Assembly (NCBI RefSeq): GCF_014041995.1
Contig: NZ_CP059492.1
Coordinates: forward strand, 1,736,001-1,800,000
DNA length: 64,000 bases
Reading direction: 5' to 3'
Origin: Changpingibacter yushuensis
GTDB taxonomy: Bacteria; Actinomycetota; Actinomycetes; Actinomycetales; Actinomycetaceae
Made by a program: the position numbers and the translations under genes. This document shows positions 46,216 to 55,204 of the stretch, one piece after another. Under the pieces are notes generated by a model. It was not told where the DNA came from. It worked only from the letters and a program-made list of their open reading frames with translations, and did not search any database. Numbering within the stretch: the stretch's first letter is position 1; the number at the start of each line of letters is the position of its first letter.

Positions 46216-46800
46216 TCAGTTGTGCAGGCCCTCGCCTGGCGCCGAACCCGTCTCTACGTTGGAGAGAAGAGATTCGAGGTAGCTCTTCAGGCGGGTGCGG
46301 TAGTCGCGTTCGAAATCGCGAAGCTCGGAGATCTTGCGTTCGAGCAGACCACGTTCCTGTTCAAGCTGAGCGAGCGTGCGGTTGTACTGCTCTTGTGCAT
46401 CGCCAACAAGCTGTTCGCTGCGAGACTGGGCTTCCGCGATGAGGCGGTCACCTTCCTCTTTGCCTTCACGAATGTGCTTGTCATGCAGTTCCTGAGCAAG
46501 CAGCAGCATTCCTGTTGCCGCTTCAGACTCATTTGGCTGAGTACTAGCAAATGCTGCGGTTGACGTTGCAGAATCGGGGCTCTGATCTGCCGAAGCGGAG
46601 GAACCTTCGAGTTCCTTTACGCGAGCCTCGGCAACCTTCACCTGGTTCTCAAGGGCAGCCTTATCCTTAGCGAGCTGAGCGACCGTTTCGGCGACTTCAT
46701 CAAGGAAAAAATCGACTTCGTCTTGGTCGTAGCCCTCGCTGACTGACTGTGGCTCCTTGAAGCGCATGTTGACAACGTCGTGTTCCGTAAGCAGCGCCAT
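46216..46800 (-). CDS. divIVA: DivIVA/Wag31 polar growth protein
   Basis: 194 residues. N-terminal DivIVA domain with MALLTEHDVVNMRFKEPQSVSEGYDQDEVDFFLDEVAETV, then a coiled coil, a variable Ser/Ala-rich linker (about 67-97), and a second helical coiled-coil block (ELHDKHIREGKEEGDRLIAEAQ...). Marks cell poles and septa in actinobacteria and organises wall growth. GAGGTG 7 nt before the ATG. Last of the sepF-yggT-divIVA segment. Confidence 0.96.
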   Translation of the reverse strand: MALLTEHDVVNMRFKEPQSVSEGYDQDEVDFFLDEVAETVAQLAKDKAALENQVKVAEARVKELEGSSASADQSPDSATSTAAFASTQPNESEAATGMLLLAQELHDKHIREGKEEGDRLIAEAQSRSEQLVGDAQEQYNRTLAQLEQERGLLERKISELRDFERDYRTRLKSYLESLLSNVETGSAPGEGLHN

Positions 46801-47140
46801 AAGTGTTCACCTCTATGAATCGGTCCAATGAGCTGTGCGTGACGTACTGGCCGTCACTTACAGTAGAAGATTACCCGAAAATACTGCGCGCGTTGGCAAA
46901 GCGCGCACACCAAGACACGCGAGTGTTCCTTGTGGAAAAGAAAACTGCGTGACGATTCGGACGGAGCAGCACAGATTGCGCAGTGTGAACTCACGAGTCT
47001 GGAAAACAAAACCAACGCGCGAGGTCAGTCTCACCGTAAGAGTGGCTGCATCCTAAGACTTCGGGAAGCTGCATGGGAGCAAAGCCACGTCGACGAATTA
47101 TGGCGAACTGGATCTACCACACCAGCCCCACGAAACGTGA
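46801..47140. other. Intergenic region upstream of divIVA
   Basis: About 340 nt between yggT and divIVA on the minus strand, so it should contain the divIVA promoter. I see no gene. TTGCCA at about 46896 with TAATCT 20 nt further is the best hexamer pair but the spacing is poor; no operator or riboswitch was recognised. Confidence 0.4.
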
Positions 47141-47428
47141 CTACGCTAGTCGCGCAAAAATGGACTGGAGAATCTGAATGCCAAAGAACAACACAAGGAA
47201 TCCCATGTCGAACTGAATGGCACCGAGCCGCAGCGGTGGAATGTACTTGTTGAGGAATCGGAGCGGTGGATCCGTCACTCGATACACGAAGTTCGCGATG
47301 ACCAGGAGGAATCCCGACGGCGACCAATCACGCGCTGTGCTCAGGACCAGATCCAGAATAATCCGAGCCAACAAGACCAGCGTGTACAGGGCACATATTA
47401 AATACAGAAGTGTAAAGATCGTTCGCAT
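47141..47428 (-). CDS. yggT: YggT family membrane protein
   Basis: 95 residues with two hydrophobic segments (YLICALYTLVLLARIILDLVLS and FDMGFLVLFFGIQILQSIF) separated by DPPLRFLNKYIPPLRLG, the conserved YggT motif. Role in division or membrane organisation is not clear. Sits one base from sepF as in many Gram-positive bacteria. Confidence 0.92.
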   Translation of the reverse strand: MRTIFTLLYLICALYTLVLLARIILDLVLSTARDWSPSGFLLVIANFVYRVTDPPLRFLNKYIPPLRLGAIQFDMGFLVLFFGIQILQSIFARLA

Positions 47429-47429
47429 C

Positions 47430-47840
47430 TCAGAAGGTACGGGTGGGCTCCGAACGACGTGATTCGACCTTAACCGTATGTGGAGTCATGAGCAGCACGT
47501 CATCAGAGATTGGGTTTAAAAGGCCACGCAGACCATAGCACACCCCAGTCGCAAAGTCGACGATACGGCGGCGGTCATCCTCGTTCGTCTCGGCGAGATT
47601 GAGGATTACGGGCAGTCCCTTACGGAACTCGTCCGCAAACGCCTGAATATCGTTGAACGAGCGTGGGCGGACTGTCACGATACGGGAAAGATCGGGCATC
47701 GGAGCTACGGAACGGATAGGCGTGACTTCCGGTTCCTCGGCCACTTCCTCTTCATCTTCGTACACGTCGTCGAGGTATTCGTCGTCGTACTCTTCGTCGA
47801 CCAGAGTCGCCTTATCGACAAACTTCTGCATAAATCCCAT
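47430..47840 (-). CDS. sepF: Cell division protein SepF
   Basis: 136 residues. N-terminal amphipathic helix (MGFMQKFVDKATLV), an acidic linker, and the SepF domain IVTVRPRSFNDIQAFADEFRKGLPVILNLAETNEDDRRRIVDFATGVCYGL. Anchors FtsZ to the membrane and substitutes for FtsA, which is absent here. Start at 47840; the frame is open to 47933 where it overlaps pgeF. AAAGGACAAAG precedes the ATG. Confidence 0.95.
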   Translation of the reverse strand: MGFMQKFVDKATLVDEEYDDEYLDDVYEDEEEVAEEPEVTPIRSVAPMPDLSRIVTVRPRSFNDIQAFADEFRKGLPVILNLAETNEDDRRRIVDFATGVCYGLRGLLNPISDDVLLMTPHTVKVESRRSEPTRTF

Positions 47841-47899
47841 GACTTTGTCCTTTTCCAGAATCCGAGAGCCAGCTGGTTTCAAGGTATTAGACAGGGCAC

Positions 47900-48772
47900 T
47901 CAAGGTACTTGAGGCTCGCTGGGCGTGTCGCAAATTACCTGAAGAACGCCGGCAAACCTGCCAGATTGGGAGCCACCGCCGCGATGAGAGAAATAGCGAT
48001 CATCCTCCAACGTGCAAATATCCACATCTGCGACATGTTGGATGCCCGCACGCGAGAGTTGCGCTTTCAACCCTGCCTTGAGATCGATCGACGGCGTGCC
48101 CCACGAGGTCTCGCTGGCACATTCGGGCACGCGGTGAGCGGCATCAACGCGCATGGCTTCGGGCACTTCGTAGCACTTCCCACATATTGCGGGACCGATG
48201 AAGGCGCAAAGATGTGAGGCTGGGCCACCCAACGATCGAATGGCTTGCGTCGCGATGTCGGCCAAGAGCCCAGCCCTACCCACATGAACGGCAGCACCAC
48301 GAAGCGCAGTCTGGTCTACAAGTATCAGTGGGATACAGTCAGCAACCATTACGCAAGCTGCATAAGCCCTCTGCGTTGCTGGGTGGGCGCAGAATGCGTC
48401 TGCTTCACCACTAAGCCACGGCAGTGGCCCACCTGCCAGCACCGCATCGTCACCAGCGTTGTGAAGAGGGCCAGTGCCACCGCTGGGCCCACGTGCAACC
48501 ACAAGGGCGTCCGTCGCCTCGGCCGTCACACCTGGTTGCGCTAGCTCCACGCGTGACCCATGCACCTGATTCATCCACGCTGGTTCGCAGCCGAGTTGCG
48601 CACCCAAGATCGCGCGATTAGCCTGCACGTGCGTGGGAGCATCACCCACATGAAAGCCGAGATTGAGTGAATCATAGCCAGCTGTGGAAACTCCTCCGTG
48701 GCGCGAGGTGAAGCCAGCGCGCACGCGCCCCTGTGGAACACGGAAATCGGCAACCCACTCAATGACGTTCAT
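47900..48772 (-). CDS. pgeF: PgeF/YlmD-type multicopper polyphenol oxidase family protein (DUF152)
   Basis: 290 residues: GFTSRHGGVS near the start, AWMNQVHGS, VMVADCIPLILVD with metal-binding Cys, VHVGRAGLLADI and IGPAICGKCYEVPEA. Homologues are peptidoglycan-editing factor PgeF (YfiH) and purine nucleoside phosphorylase-like enzymes. It normally precedes yggS and sepF; here sepF follows directly (59-nt gap), so yggS is missing. ftsZ lies upstream. Confidence 0.93.
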   Translation of the reverse strand: MNVIEWVADFRVPQGRVRAGFTSRHGGVSTAGYDSLNLGFHVGDAPTHVQANRAILGAQLGCEPAWMNQVHGSRVELAQPGVTAEATDALVVARGPSGGTGPLHNAGDDAVLAGGPLPWLSGEADAFCAHPATQRAYAACVMVADCIPLILVDQTALRGAAVHVGRAGLLADIATQAIRSLGGPASHLCAFIGPAICGKCYEVPEAMRVDAAHRVPECASETSWGTPSIDLKAGLKAQLSRAGIQHVADVDICTLEDDRYFSHRGGGSQSGRFAGVLQVICDTPSEPQVP

Positions 48773-48795
48773 CGTTCACATACTAACTATGAAGA

Positions 48796-48824
48796 GCGGC
48801 CCGTGCCTGAAAGGCACGGGCCGC
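48796..48824 (-). terminator. Hairpin between ftsZ and pgeF
   Basis: GCGGCCCGTGCCT (48796-48808), loop GAA, AGGCACGGGCCGC (48812-48824): 13 perfect pairs, about 50 nt past the ftsZ stop. No T-tract; likely limits read-through from ftsZ to pgeF. Confidence 0.8.
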
Positions 48825-48874
48825 ATGAAGTCAGACACCGTGAGATGCCCCTCGACGCATGACGCCGAAGCTAT

Positions 48875-50101
48875 TTACTCCTCTTCGAAGAGGAATGCCG
48901 GGATCGTCAGATTCTGGCGGTTGCGCGACTCTTGCTGTGTGTAAGATTCGGCAACGGAGGGGAGCTCAGGGCTCACGCTCTCTGCTACCGGGTGAATTGG
49001 ACTAGCAATCTCTCCCTGCACAAGGGGCGAGACCGCCTGGGCCACTCGGCGTTCGGGAGCCGTGCGGGCTTCAACCCCACGGTCAGCAGAGCTCGCCGAA
49101 TGGCGAGGGCCGGCCGATTGATTCCCGCTCTGGCGCCCGAGATTGAGGAGGTGATCCTCGGTTTCGTCGAATCCTGCGGCAATGACGGTCACACGGACTT
49201 CATCACCAAGGGATTCGTCGATGATCTGGCCAACGATAATGTTGGCGTTCGGGTCCACCGACTCCTTGACAAGCTTGGATGCGCGGTTCATCTCCTTCAG
49301 GGAGAAGTTCTCACCAGCTTGGAAGGAAATCAGCACGCCGTGTGCTCCATCGATCGAAGCCTCAAGCAGTGGAGACGAGATCGCATTCTCAGTAGCGAGC
49401 ATGGCTCGGTCCTCGCCCGTAGCCGATCCAATACCCATCAAGGCGGTACCGGCATCCTTCATGATTGCCTTAACGTCCGCAAAGTCGAGGTTCACAAGGC
49501 CCGGAATGGTAATGAGGTCCGAGATTCCCTTGACGCCATTGCGTAGAACCTCGTCCGCAAGATGATAGGCCTCAATAACTGAGAGCTCATCATTTGCGAT
49601 TTCCAGCAGACGATCATTAGGAATGACGATCAACGTGTCAACGGACTTACGAAGGTTCTCAATGCCCGCAATGGCGTTATTTGCGCGCTGGAGGCCTTCG
49701 AACTCAAATGGGCGCGTAACCACACCCACAGTCAAGGCACCGCTCTCTCGAGCAATCTGGGCGACGATAGGAGCCGCACCCGTGCCAGTTCCTCCACCTT
49801 CTCCAGCGGTTACAAAGACCATGTCTGCACCCTCGAGTGCGGACTTAATGACTTCTAGATTTTCTTCCGCGGCGCGTTTGCCCACAGTTGGATCCGCGCC
49901 GGCTCCCAAACCACGGGAGACATCGCGCCCGATGTCCAGTTTGGTTTCGGCTTCGGACTTCACCAGCGATTGGCCGTCCGTGTTGACTGCGATAAATTCA
50001 ACCCCAGCTAGGCCATCTTGGATCATGCGATCTACGGCGTTAACACCGCCACCGCCCACACCAATGACCTTGATGTTTGCGGCGTTATTGAGAGCAGGCA
50101 T
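48875..50101 (-). CDS. ftsZ: Cell division tubulin FtsZ
   Basis: 408 residues. Nucleotide-binding [10 protein letters not shown] (tubulin signature), N-terminal [14 protein letters not shown], a T7 loop region ([15 protein letters not shown]), a variable linker of about 70 residues and a conserved C-terminal peptide ([12 protein letters not shown]) that binds SepF. Forms the division ring. AAAGGA precedes the ATG. ftsQ is upstream with a 138-nt gap, so ftsZ likely also has its own promoter. Confidence 0.98.
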   Translation of the reverse strand: MPALNNAANIKVIGVGGGGVNAVDRMIQDGLAGVEFIAVNTDGQSLVKSEAETKLDIGRDVSRGLGAGADPTVGKRAAEENLEVIKSALEGADMVFVTAGEGGGTGTGAAPIVAQIARESGALTVGVVTRPFEFEGLQRANNAIAGIENLRKSVDTLIVIPNDRLLEIANDELSVIEAYHLADEVLRNGVKGISDLITIPGLVNLDFADVKAIMKDAGTALMGIGSATGEDRAMLATENAISSPLLEASIDGAHGVLISFQAGENFSLKEMNRASKLVKESVDPNANIIVGQIIDESLGDEVRVTVIAAGFDETEDHLLNLGRQSGNQSAGPRHSASSADRGVEARTAPERRVAQAVSPLVQGEIASPIHPVAESVSPELPSVAESYTQQESRNRQNLTIPAFLFEEE

Positions 50102-50239
50102 GTTCTCATCCTTTCAGACCTCAAGTTGAACTTGAGGTTTCTCGCGTCTGACTTCGCGCAAAAGGTAGAGGTCTAAATCTCTACGATCAATGACCTAGGC
50201 GGTGTGTCGCACTTTTGCCTGAAAACAACCTGTTTTGAG

Positions 50240-51409
50240 TTAGCGAGTAACCGGAGCCGTGGGTGCAGAAACGTCATAGTACTGAGCGTTTTGAGTCATG
50301 AGCGCCTTGAGGACAGTGGCTTTGAGATCGCTATCCTCGGTATCGCCCCACAACACGGTTGCGCCACCAGACAACGTCAATGTTGCCTGCAGATTCTCAT
50401 CCACTTCGATACTTGCAACGCTGGACCTTGTGCCCGAATCGAGCGCAGCCAACACCACCAACATCGTCTCCATAGTCTCACTCGTGGGAGCTTCGCCATT
50501 CTGCGTGGTCAGATGCGGCAAAGCGTCAGCGCTCTCCTGTGGAAGCTCAAGTTGCACCCCGTCCGAATCCAGGCCGACGCAAGAATCGTCCACTACAAGA
50601 CATGCCACCGGAGTCCGTAGCGTGACATCAACGGTCAATCCATTGGGCCAATCGCGCGAGACGGTTGCCGTCTTGACCAGTGAGACCTTGTCTTGGATTT
50701 CTGTGGCAAGCTTCCCCACATTGATCCGCAGAATCGAGGTTCCGTCTGCCTCGGAAATACTCTCCAGAATATCGGCTGCCGATACTGAAGAATCCTTAGA
50801 GATACCGGTGACCTGCACGTTTGCCGACTTCACCCCGAGTAGCGGAGAGAAGAACAGTGCCCAAACAACACCCAAGATGATGACCAGCGAACCGAGGCCA
50901 ACCAATGCCCGTTTGCCCCACAGGCGGCGGCGCTCTGCCTGCCGTTCACGCCTGCGCGCCGAGATCTCATCCGGCTCTGACTCCCGTGAGGACGCCACCG
51001 AACTCGCCATCTTCCGGCGAGCACTCTCATAGGCCGAGACAGCCGATTCGGATGCAGGTTGAGGATCAGGAGCGTGCGATTCCTTGGTACGCGCAACCTC
51101 GCCAGTGCCCATGTGGACCGACCCGTGCTGGACCGCCTTATCGTTGGCATTCTTCGCGACTCTCTTGTGCCCTGCGGAGGTTTGGCGTTGAACGTCCGTC
51201 CGTTGGGACGCGGGAGTACGTTCCTCTTGCCCCACCACCGGGTAGTTGCTCGGATCGGCTAGAAGTCGAGCCTCGTCGGGGCTCAAAGCTGCGGTTGCTA
51301 TGTCATCGATCGCGCGGGGATCTGAGGCGCGGCGAACCTCCCCGCCGCTGGTGCGGGGCTGAGCTTCACCCAAGGATCGGGGGCGGCCAGGTCGGCGCGG
51401 TGGCCTCAT
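50240..51409 (-). CDS. ftsQ: Cell division protein FtsQ
   Basis: 389 residues: a long charged cytosolic region (1-165), one membrane helix (about 168-187), then POTRA (GVKSANVQVTGISKDSSVSAADI) and the beta domain with CLVVDDSCVGLDSDG. The cytosolic part of about 165 residues is longer than E. coli FtsQ and rich in Arg/Ser/Ala, common in actinobacteria. It scaffolds the divisome with FtsL and FtsI. Start ATG overlaps the murC stop by four bases. Confidence 0.92.
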   Translation of the reverse strand: MRPPRRPGRPRSLGEAQPRTSGGEVRRASDPRAIDDIATAALSPDEARLLADPSNYPVVGQEERTPASQRTDVQRQTSAGHKRVAKNANDKAVQHGSVHMGTGEVARTKESHAPDPQPASESAVSAYESARRKMASSVASSRESEPDEISARRRERQAERRRLWGKRALVGLGSLVIILGVVWALFFSPLLGVKSANVQVTGISKDSSVSAADILESISEADGTSILRINVGKLATEIQDKVSLVKTATVSRDWPNGLTVDVTLRTPVACLVVDDSCVGLDSDGVQLELPQESADALPHLTTQNGEAPTSETMETMLVVLAALDSGTRSSVASIEVDENLQATLTLSGGATVLWGDTEDSDLKATVLKALMTQNAQYYDVSAPTAPVTR

Positions 51410-52776
51410 AACGCGGCAATCTCCTCCAGTATGAACGGTCCAAGTTCTGTTACATCACCTGCACCGATAGTCAGCACCATATCGCCCGGCTTTGCTACGT
51501 GTGCGATGGATCGCGCGGCCTCAAACTTATCCTCGACGAAGGCCGCGCCACCAGCCATCTTGTCCGAAATGAGATAACCGTCCACGCCGTCCATCGGATC
51601 CTCGCGAGCGGCATACACGCCAGTCACAATCACGTAGTCAGCCAGTTCAAGCGCCTTCGCGAACTCGGCGGCAAAGTTGCGGGTACGCGAGTACAAGTGT
51701 GGCTGGAAAATCGCCAATACCCGGCCATCTCCCACGCGCTCCCGTGCAGCCCGTAACGTGGCAGCCACTTCGGTTGGATGGTGACCGTAGTCATCCACCA
51801 CGGTGATGCCATGGACTGTGCCTCGAAGCTCGAAGCGCCGACCCGTGCCTGCAAACTCGGTAAGAGCAGCAGCCATGGCCGTACCCTCAACTCCAAGTTC
51901 CACACCAGCCGCCCACGCTCCAGCGGCATTGAGCAGATTGTGCGCACCCACTACCCGCAAGGTAACTGGATAGCGCGCCACGCCGTCGTCAAATACTCCG
52001 GAGGCTACCCCTGCGTCATGGGTTTCCTGGGTGATCCTGACGTGCTTTTCTTCGCCACCTATGCCGGAACCGCGGCCGTAGCTCACTACGCGTAGCCCGT
52101 TCTCGATGGCTTGCATTCCCAGACGCTTCGCGCCGTCGTCGTCGGAACACACAACCAACAGTCCGCCGGGCACAAGCAGCTCCGAAAACTCGACAAAAGC
52201 CTGCTCAAAGGCGGCTCGCGTTCCGTAATGGTCTAAGTGGTCCGGTTCGACGTTCGTCACCACCTCAATGCGCGGTTGGTAGTTCAGGAACGAACCGTCC
52301 GATTCGTCTGCCTCCGCCACCACGACCTGGCCCGAACCCAAATGACCGCCTGCTCCATAGCCCGTCACGCTGCCACCAATCGCCCACGACGGGTCAAACC
52401 CAACTTTCGAAAGCGCCGTGGCAATCATCGCTGATGTGGTGGTTTTGCCATGCGCACCGGCCACGGCCACAAAGTCACGGCCCTCAGCTGCCAGTGCCAA
52501 TGCCTGCGATCGGTGAAGAACTCGCTGACCATGAGCACGAGCCGCTGCAAGCTCCGGATTGTCGTCACGGATCGCGGATGAAACCACCACGACGGCGTCG
52601 CGCGGAACATTCTGAGCAGCTTGACCAATGCTGACTGCAATGCCCAGCCCTTCAAGGTGTGCCGTCACAGCGGAAGCCTTGGCATCTGAACCAGAGATAG
52701 TTGCTCCTTGGCTGTGCAAAAGCTCCGCTACTACCGACATCCCCGCGCCACCGATTCCTACAAAATGGAATCTCAT
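51406..52776 (-). CDS. murC: UDP-N-acetylmuramate--L-alanine ligase
   Basis: 456 residues: MRFHFVGIGGAGMSVVAELLHSQG, ATP loop GAHGKTTTSAMIA, EADESDGSFLNY and DDYGHHPTEVAATL. Adds L-Ala to UDP-MurNAc, the first peptide step. Start ATG at 52776 is 2 nt after the murG stop; its stop overlaps ftsQ. Confidence 0.97.
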   Translation of the reverse strand: MRFHFVGIGGAGMSVVAELLHSQGATISGSDAKASAVTAHLEGLGIAVSIGQAAQNVPRDAVVVVSSAIRDDNPELAAARAHGQRVLHRSQALALAAEGRDFVAVAGAHGKTTTSAMIATALSKVGFDPSWAIGGSVTGYGAGGHLGSGQVVVAEADESDGSFLNYQPRIEVVTNVEPDHLDHYGTRAAFEQAFVEFSELLVPGGLLVVCSDDDGAKRLGMQAIENGLRVVSYGRGSGIGGEEKHVRITQETHDAGVASGVFDDGVARYPVTLRVVGAHNLLNAAGAWAAGVELGVEGTAMAAALTEFAGTGRRFELRGTVHGITVVDDYGHHPTEVAATLRAARERVGDGRVLAIFQPHLYSRTRNFAAEFAKALELADYVIVTGVYAAREDPMDGVDGYLISDKMAGGAAFVEDKFEAARSIAHVAKPGDMVLTIGAGDVTELGPFILEEIAAL

Positions 52777-52778
52777 GA

Positions 52779-53894
52779 TTACTTCTTTCCAGCTTCAATG
52801 ATCATCTGGGCTAGCTGTCCAGCGGCATCGGTGGGGCTAACGCCTCGAGCGGCCGATCCCATGGAAACGAGTTGCTCCGGATCGCGGAGCAACGCAACGA
52901 TCTGGGATCGCACCGTCTGGGGCGTGAAGTCCTTATCTCGCACAAGTTTGGCGCCGCCAACAGCAATCACGTCGGCAGCATTAAGCTCTTGTTCACCGTT
53001 TCCGATGGGAAGCGGAACAAAGAAACCTGGTAGTCCTAACGAACTCAGTTCTGCCACGGTTCCAGCGCCTGACCGGCAGACCACCAGATCAGCCACCGCA
53101 TAGGCATCCTCCATCTGAGTGAGGTAATCGCGCACGTGGTAATCGGCCAAGTCTGCAGCAGCCGCCGCGACCTTGGCATCCTTGCCGCGTCCGGTTAGGT
53201 GAAACACTTGGAAACCAGCGAGCTGGGGCATAACCTCAGTAAACACCTCGTTCAGGTGTTGAGCGCCAAGCGATCCTCCGGTCACCACGAGTGTGATTCG
53301 GTCAGGGTCCAGGCCAAGCCGTTGTGCAGCCTCAGCGCGGTGGGCGCGCGGATCTACGGCACGATCAGCGGCAAGGCCAGCAATAGCCGGTCGCAAAGGC
53401 AACCCGATTGTACGGGTCACACCAACCTTGGCCGCAAGCTTGGTTGAAGGAAAGGTGAGCCCAATTGCGCTAGCGAATCGAGCACCATATCTGTTGGCCA
53501 GTCCAGGTTTGGCATTCTGCTCGTGAATCACTACCGGGATACCGCGCTTCTTCGCCGCTGCATAAATGGGTGTGGAAGCGAACCCACCAAAACCCACGGC
53601 AACGTCAGCCCGGGACTCATCGAGGATTTCACCCGCATGCCGCACGGCGGCGGCATAACGTGCTGGGAAGCGCACCATGGCAGCTCCAGGGCGGCGTGGA
53701 AACGGCACACGTTCGATCGTGCGCAGCTCAAATCCAGCAGCGGGAACCAGGTCGGCCTCCAGTCCTTCCTTGGTGCCAACAGCCACAACCCCAGCGCCCG
53801 CATCACGCAGAGCTGAAGCCGTAGCGAGAAGCGGATTAACATGACCAGCGCTTCCGCCACCGGCCAATACGACACGTAGATCAGACACACTCAT
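52779..53894 (-). CDS. murG: Undecaprenyl-PP-MurNAc-pentapeptide-UDPGlcNAc GlcNAc transferase
   Basis: 371 residues: N-terminal VVLAGGGSAGHVNPLLATASAL and C-terminal TGGSLGAQHLNEV...VVCRSGAGTVAELSSLGLPGFFVPLP typical of MurG. Makes lipid II from lipid I at the inner membrane face. The start at 53894 overlaps the ftsW stop (ATGA); the frame is open to 54227 but those codons overlap ftsW. Confidence 0.96.
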   Translation of the reverse strand: MSVSDLRVVLAGGGSAGHVNPLLATASALRDAGAGVVAVGTKEGLEADLVPAAGFELRTIERVPFPRRPGAAMVRFPARYAAAVRHAGEILDESRADVAVGFGGFASTPIYAAAKKRGIPVVIHEQNAKPGLANRYGARFASAIGLTFPSTKLAAKVGVTRTIGLPLRPAIAGLAADRAVDPRAHRAEAAQRLGLDPDRITLVVTGGSLGAQHLNEVFTEVMPQLAGFQVFHLTGRGKDAKVAAAAADLADYHVRDYLTQMEDAYAVADLVVCRSGAGTVAELSSLGLPGFFVPLPIGNGEQELNAADVIAVGGAKLVRDKDFTPQTVRSQIVALLRDPEQLVSMGSAARGVSPTDAAGQLAQMIIEAGKK

Positions 53895-55204
53895 CCCTTT
53901 CGCAGCAGAACCCGGGCACGGGAGGCTAGACGTCCTCGCACCCGGAAAGACTCTTTGACACCGGGTACGGCGCGCGCACATGAAATAACCAAGCCCACGG
54001 CCATCACACAGGCCATTACTGACGATCCACCCTGTGAGATGAATGGCAGCGGCACGCCAAACACAGGCAACACGCCAGTCACAACAAGCATGTTTGCAAG
54101 CGCCTGCCCACACAACCAGACCGCGACACCACCGGAGACGAGGCGAGCAAACCGAGAGGGGTGGTAGCGGGAGATCCTCAGAAGAGCCCAGCCGAGCATC
54201 ATGAAGAGAGCAATAACCACGAGGCATCCAAGCAAGCCGAGTTCCTCCCCCACCACGGCAAAGATGAAATCAGTCTGGGCCTCAGCCAAGTTACCTGGCC
54301 ACTTCTCGGCGCCAGTTCCTAAGCCCGATCCACCAATACCACCAGAGCCGAATGCCCACAGCGCGAAGTCCGACTGACTTGGCGTGGACGTGTTGGGCAA
54401 CGTAAACAGATTCTGGAAGTAGCTGATCACGCGTTCCAGCCGGGAACGGCTCGCGGCCACCAAGATGCTCGCGGCCAATACTCCAAGCCCGCCAAGGTAG
54501 GCGAACACTTTTCCCGGAAGGCCTGCCAACCAGAACATGCCGACGCACAGGAGGGCATACATCATGCCCGTGCCCATGTCCTTGCCCGCCATGATGAGTA
54601 TCAGTCCAAAAAGCGCACATCCACCCGCAATCTTGAACTTCCGCCAGTCAGATTCGCCAGGTTTCACCTTGCTGAGTTCAACACCCAAGATCACCACGGT
54701 TGCGAGCTTGAGGAACTCAGAGGGTTGGAGTGTGAATCCTCCGATTCCCACCCAGTTGGTGTTGCCGCCTACGTTCACGCCGAGCGGGGTAAACACTGCT
54801 AGCTGAAGCAGAACACCAAGACCAAACAAGATCTTTGCAAGACGCTGGTAAACCTGCATCGGCACGAATGCCATAGCCGCGGCGATCACTGATCCCATCA
54901 CGGCCAAAACAAGCTGCTTATTGGCTGTGGAGAAGCGAGAGACATTCGAGTTGTACATGGAGTCGCGGATACTCTCGGGAGCAGTCGCCGAATAGACCAT
55001 GATCACGCCAAAGACAACAAGAACGCTCGTGACAACGATCAGTACGATGATCGACTGATACATAACGGCACGAATCTGTTCGCCCCTTTCAGAAGGAGCT
55101 TCGGGTGACGCCGCAACAGCTGCGGGCTCCTGTGGACCCGCAGCGGACCGGCGCCTGCTTCCCGGGCTAAGCACGGCTGGCTCGGACCGCAGCGGCGAAG
55201 GCAT
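53891..55204 (-). CDS. ftsW: Lipid II polymerase FtsW (SEDS family)
   Basis: About 437 residues with a Ser/Pro/Ala-rich cytosolic N-terminus then ten helices. Segments MVYSATAPESIRDS, GGNTNWVGIGGFTLQPSEFLKLA, GKDMGTGMMYALLCVGMFWLAG and GIGGSGLGTGAEKWPGNLAEAQTDFIFAVVGEELG are SEDS hallmarks. Septal glycan polymerase paired with FtsI. Start uncertain: ATG 55204 (38 nt into murD), ATG 55219 or GTG 55174; none has a strong Shine-Dalgarno. Confidence 0.93.
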   Translation of the reverse strand: MPSPLRSEPAVLSPGSRRRSAAGPQEPAAVAASPEAPSERGEQIRAVMYQSIIVLIVVTSVLVVFGVIMVYSATAPESIRDSMYNSNVSRFSTANKQLVLAVMGSVIAAAMAFVPMQVYQRLAKILFGLGVLLQLAVFTPLGVNVGGNTNWVGIGGFTLQPSEFLKLATVVILGVELSKVKPGESDWRKFKIAGGCALFGLILIMAGKDMGTGMMYALLCVGMFWLAGLPGKVFAYLGGLGVLAASILVAASRSRLERVISYFQNLFTLPNTSTPSQSDFALWAFGSGGIGGSGLGTGAEKWPGNLAEAQTDFIFAVVGEELGLLGCLVVIALFMMLGWALLRISRYHPSRFARLVSGGVAVWLCGQALANMLVVTGVLPVFGVPLPFISQGGSSVMACVMAVGLVISCARAVPGVKESFRVRGRLASRARVLLRKG

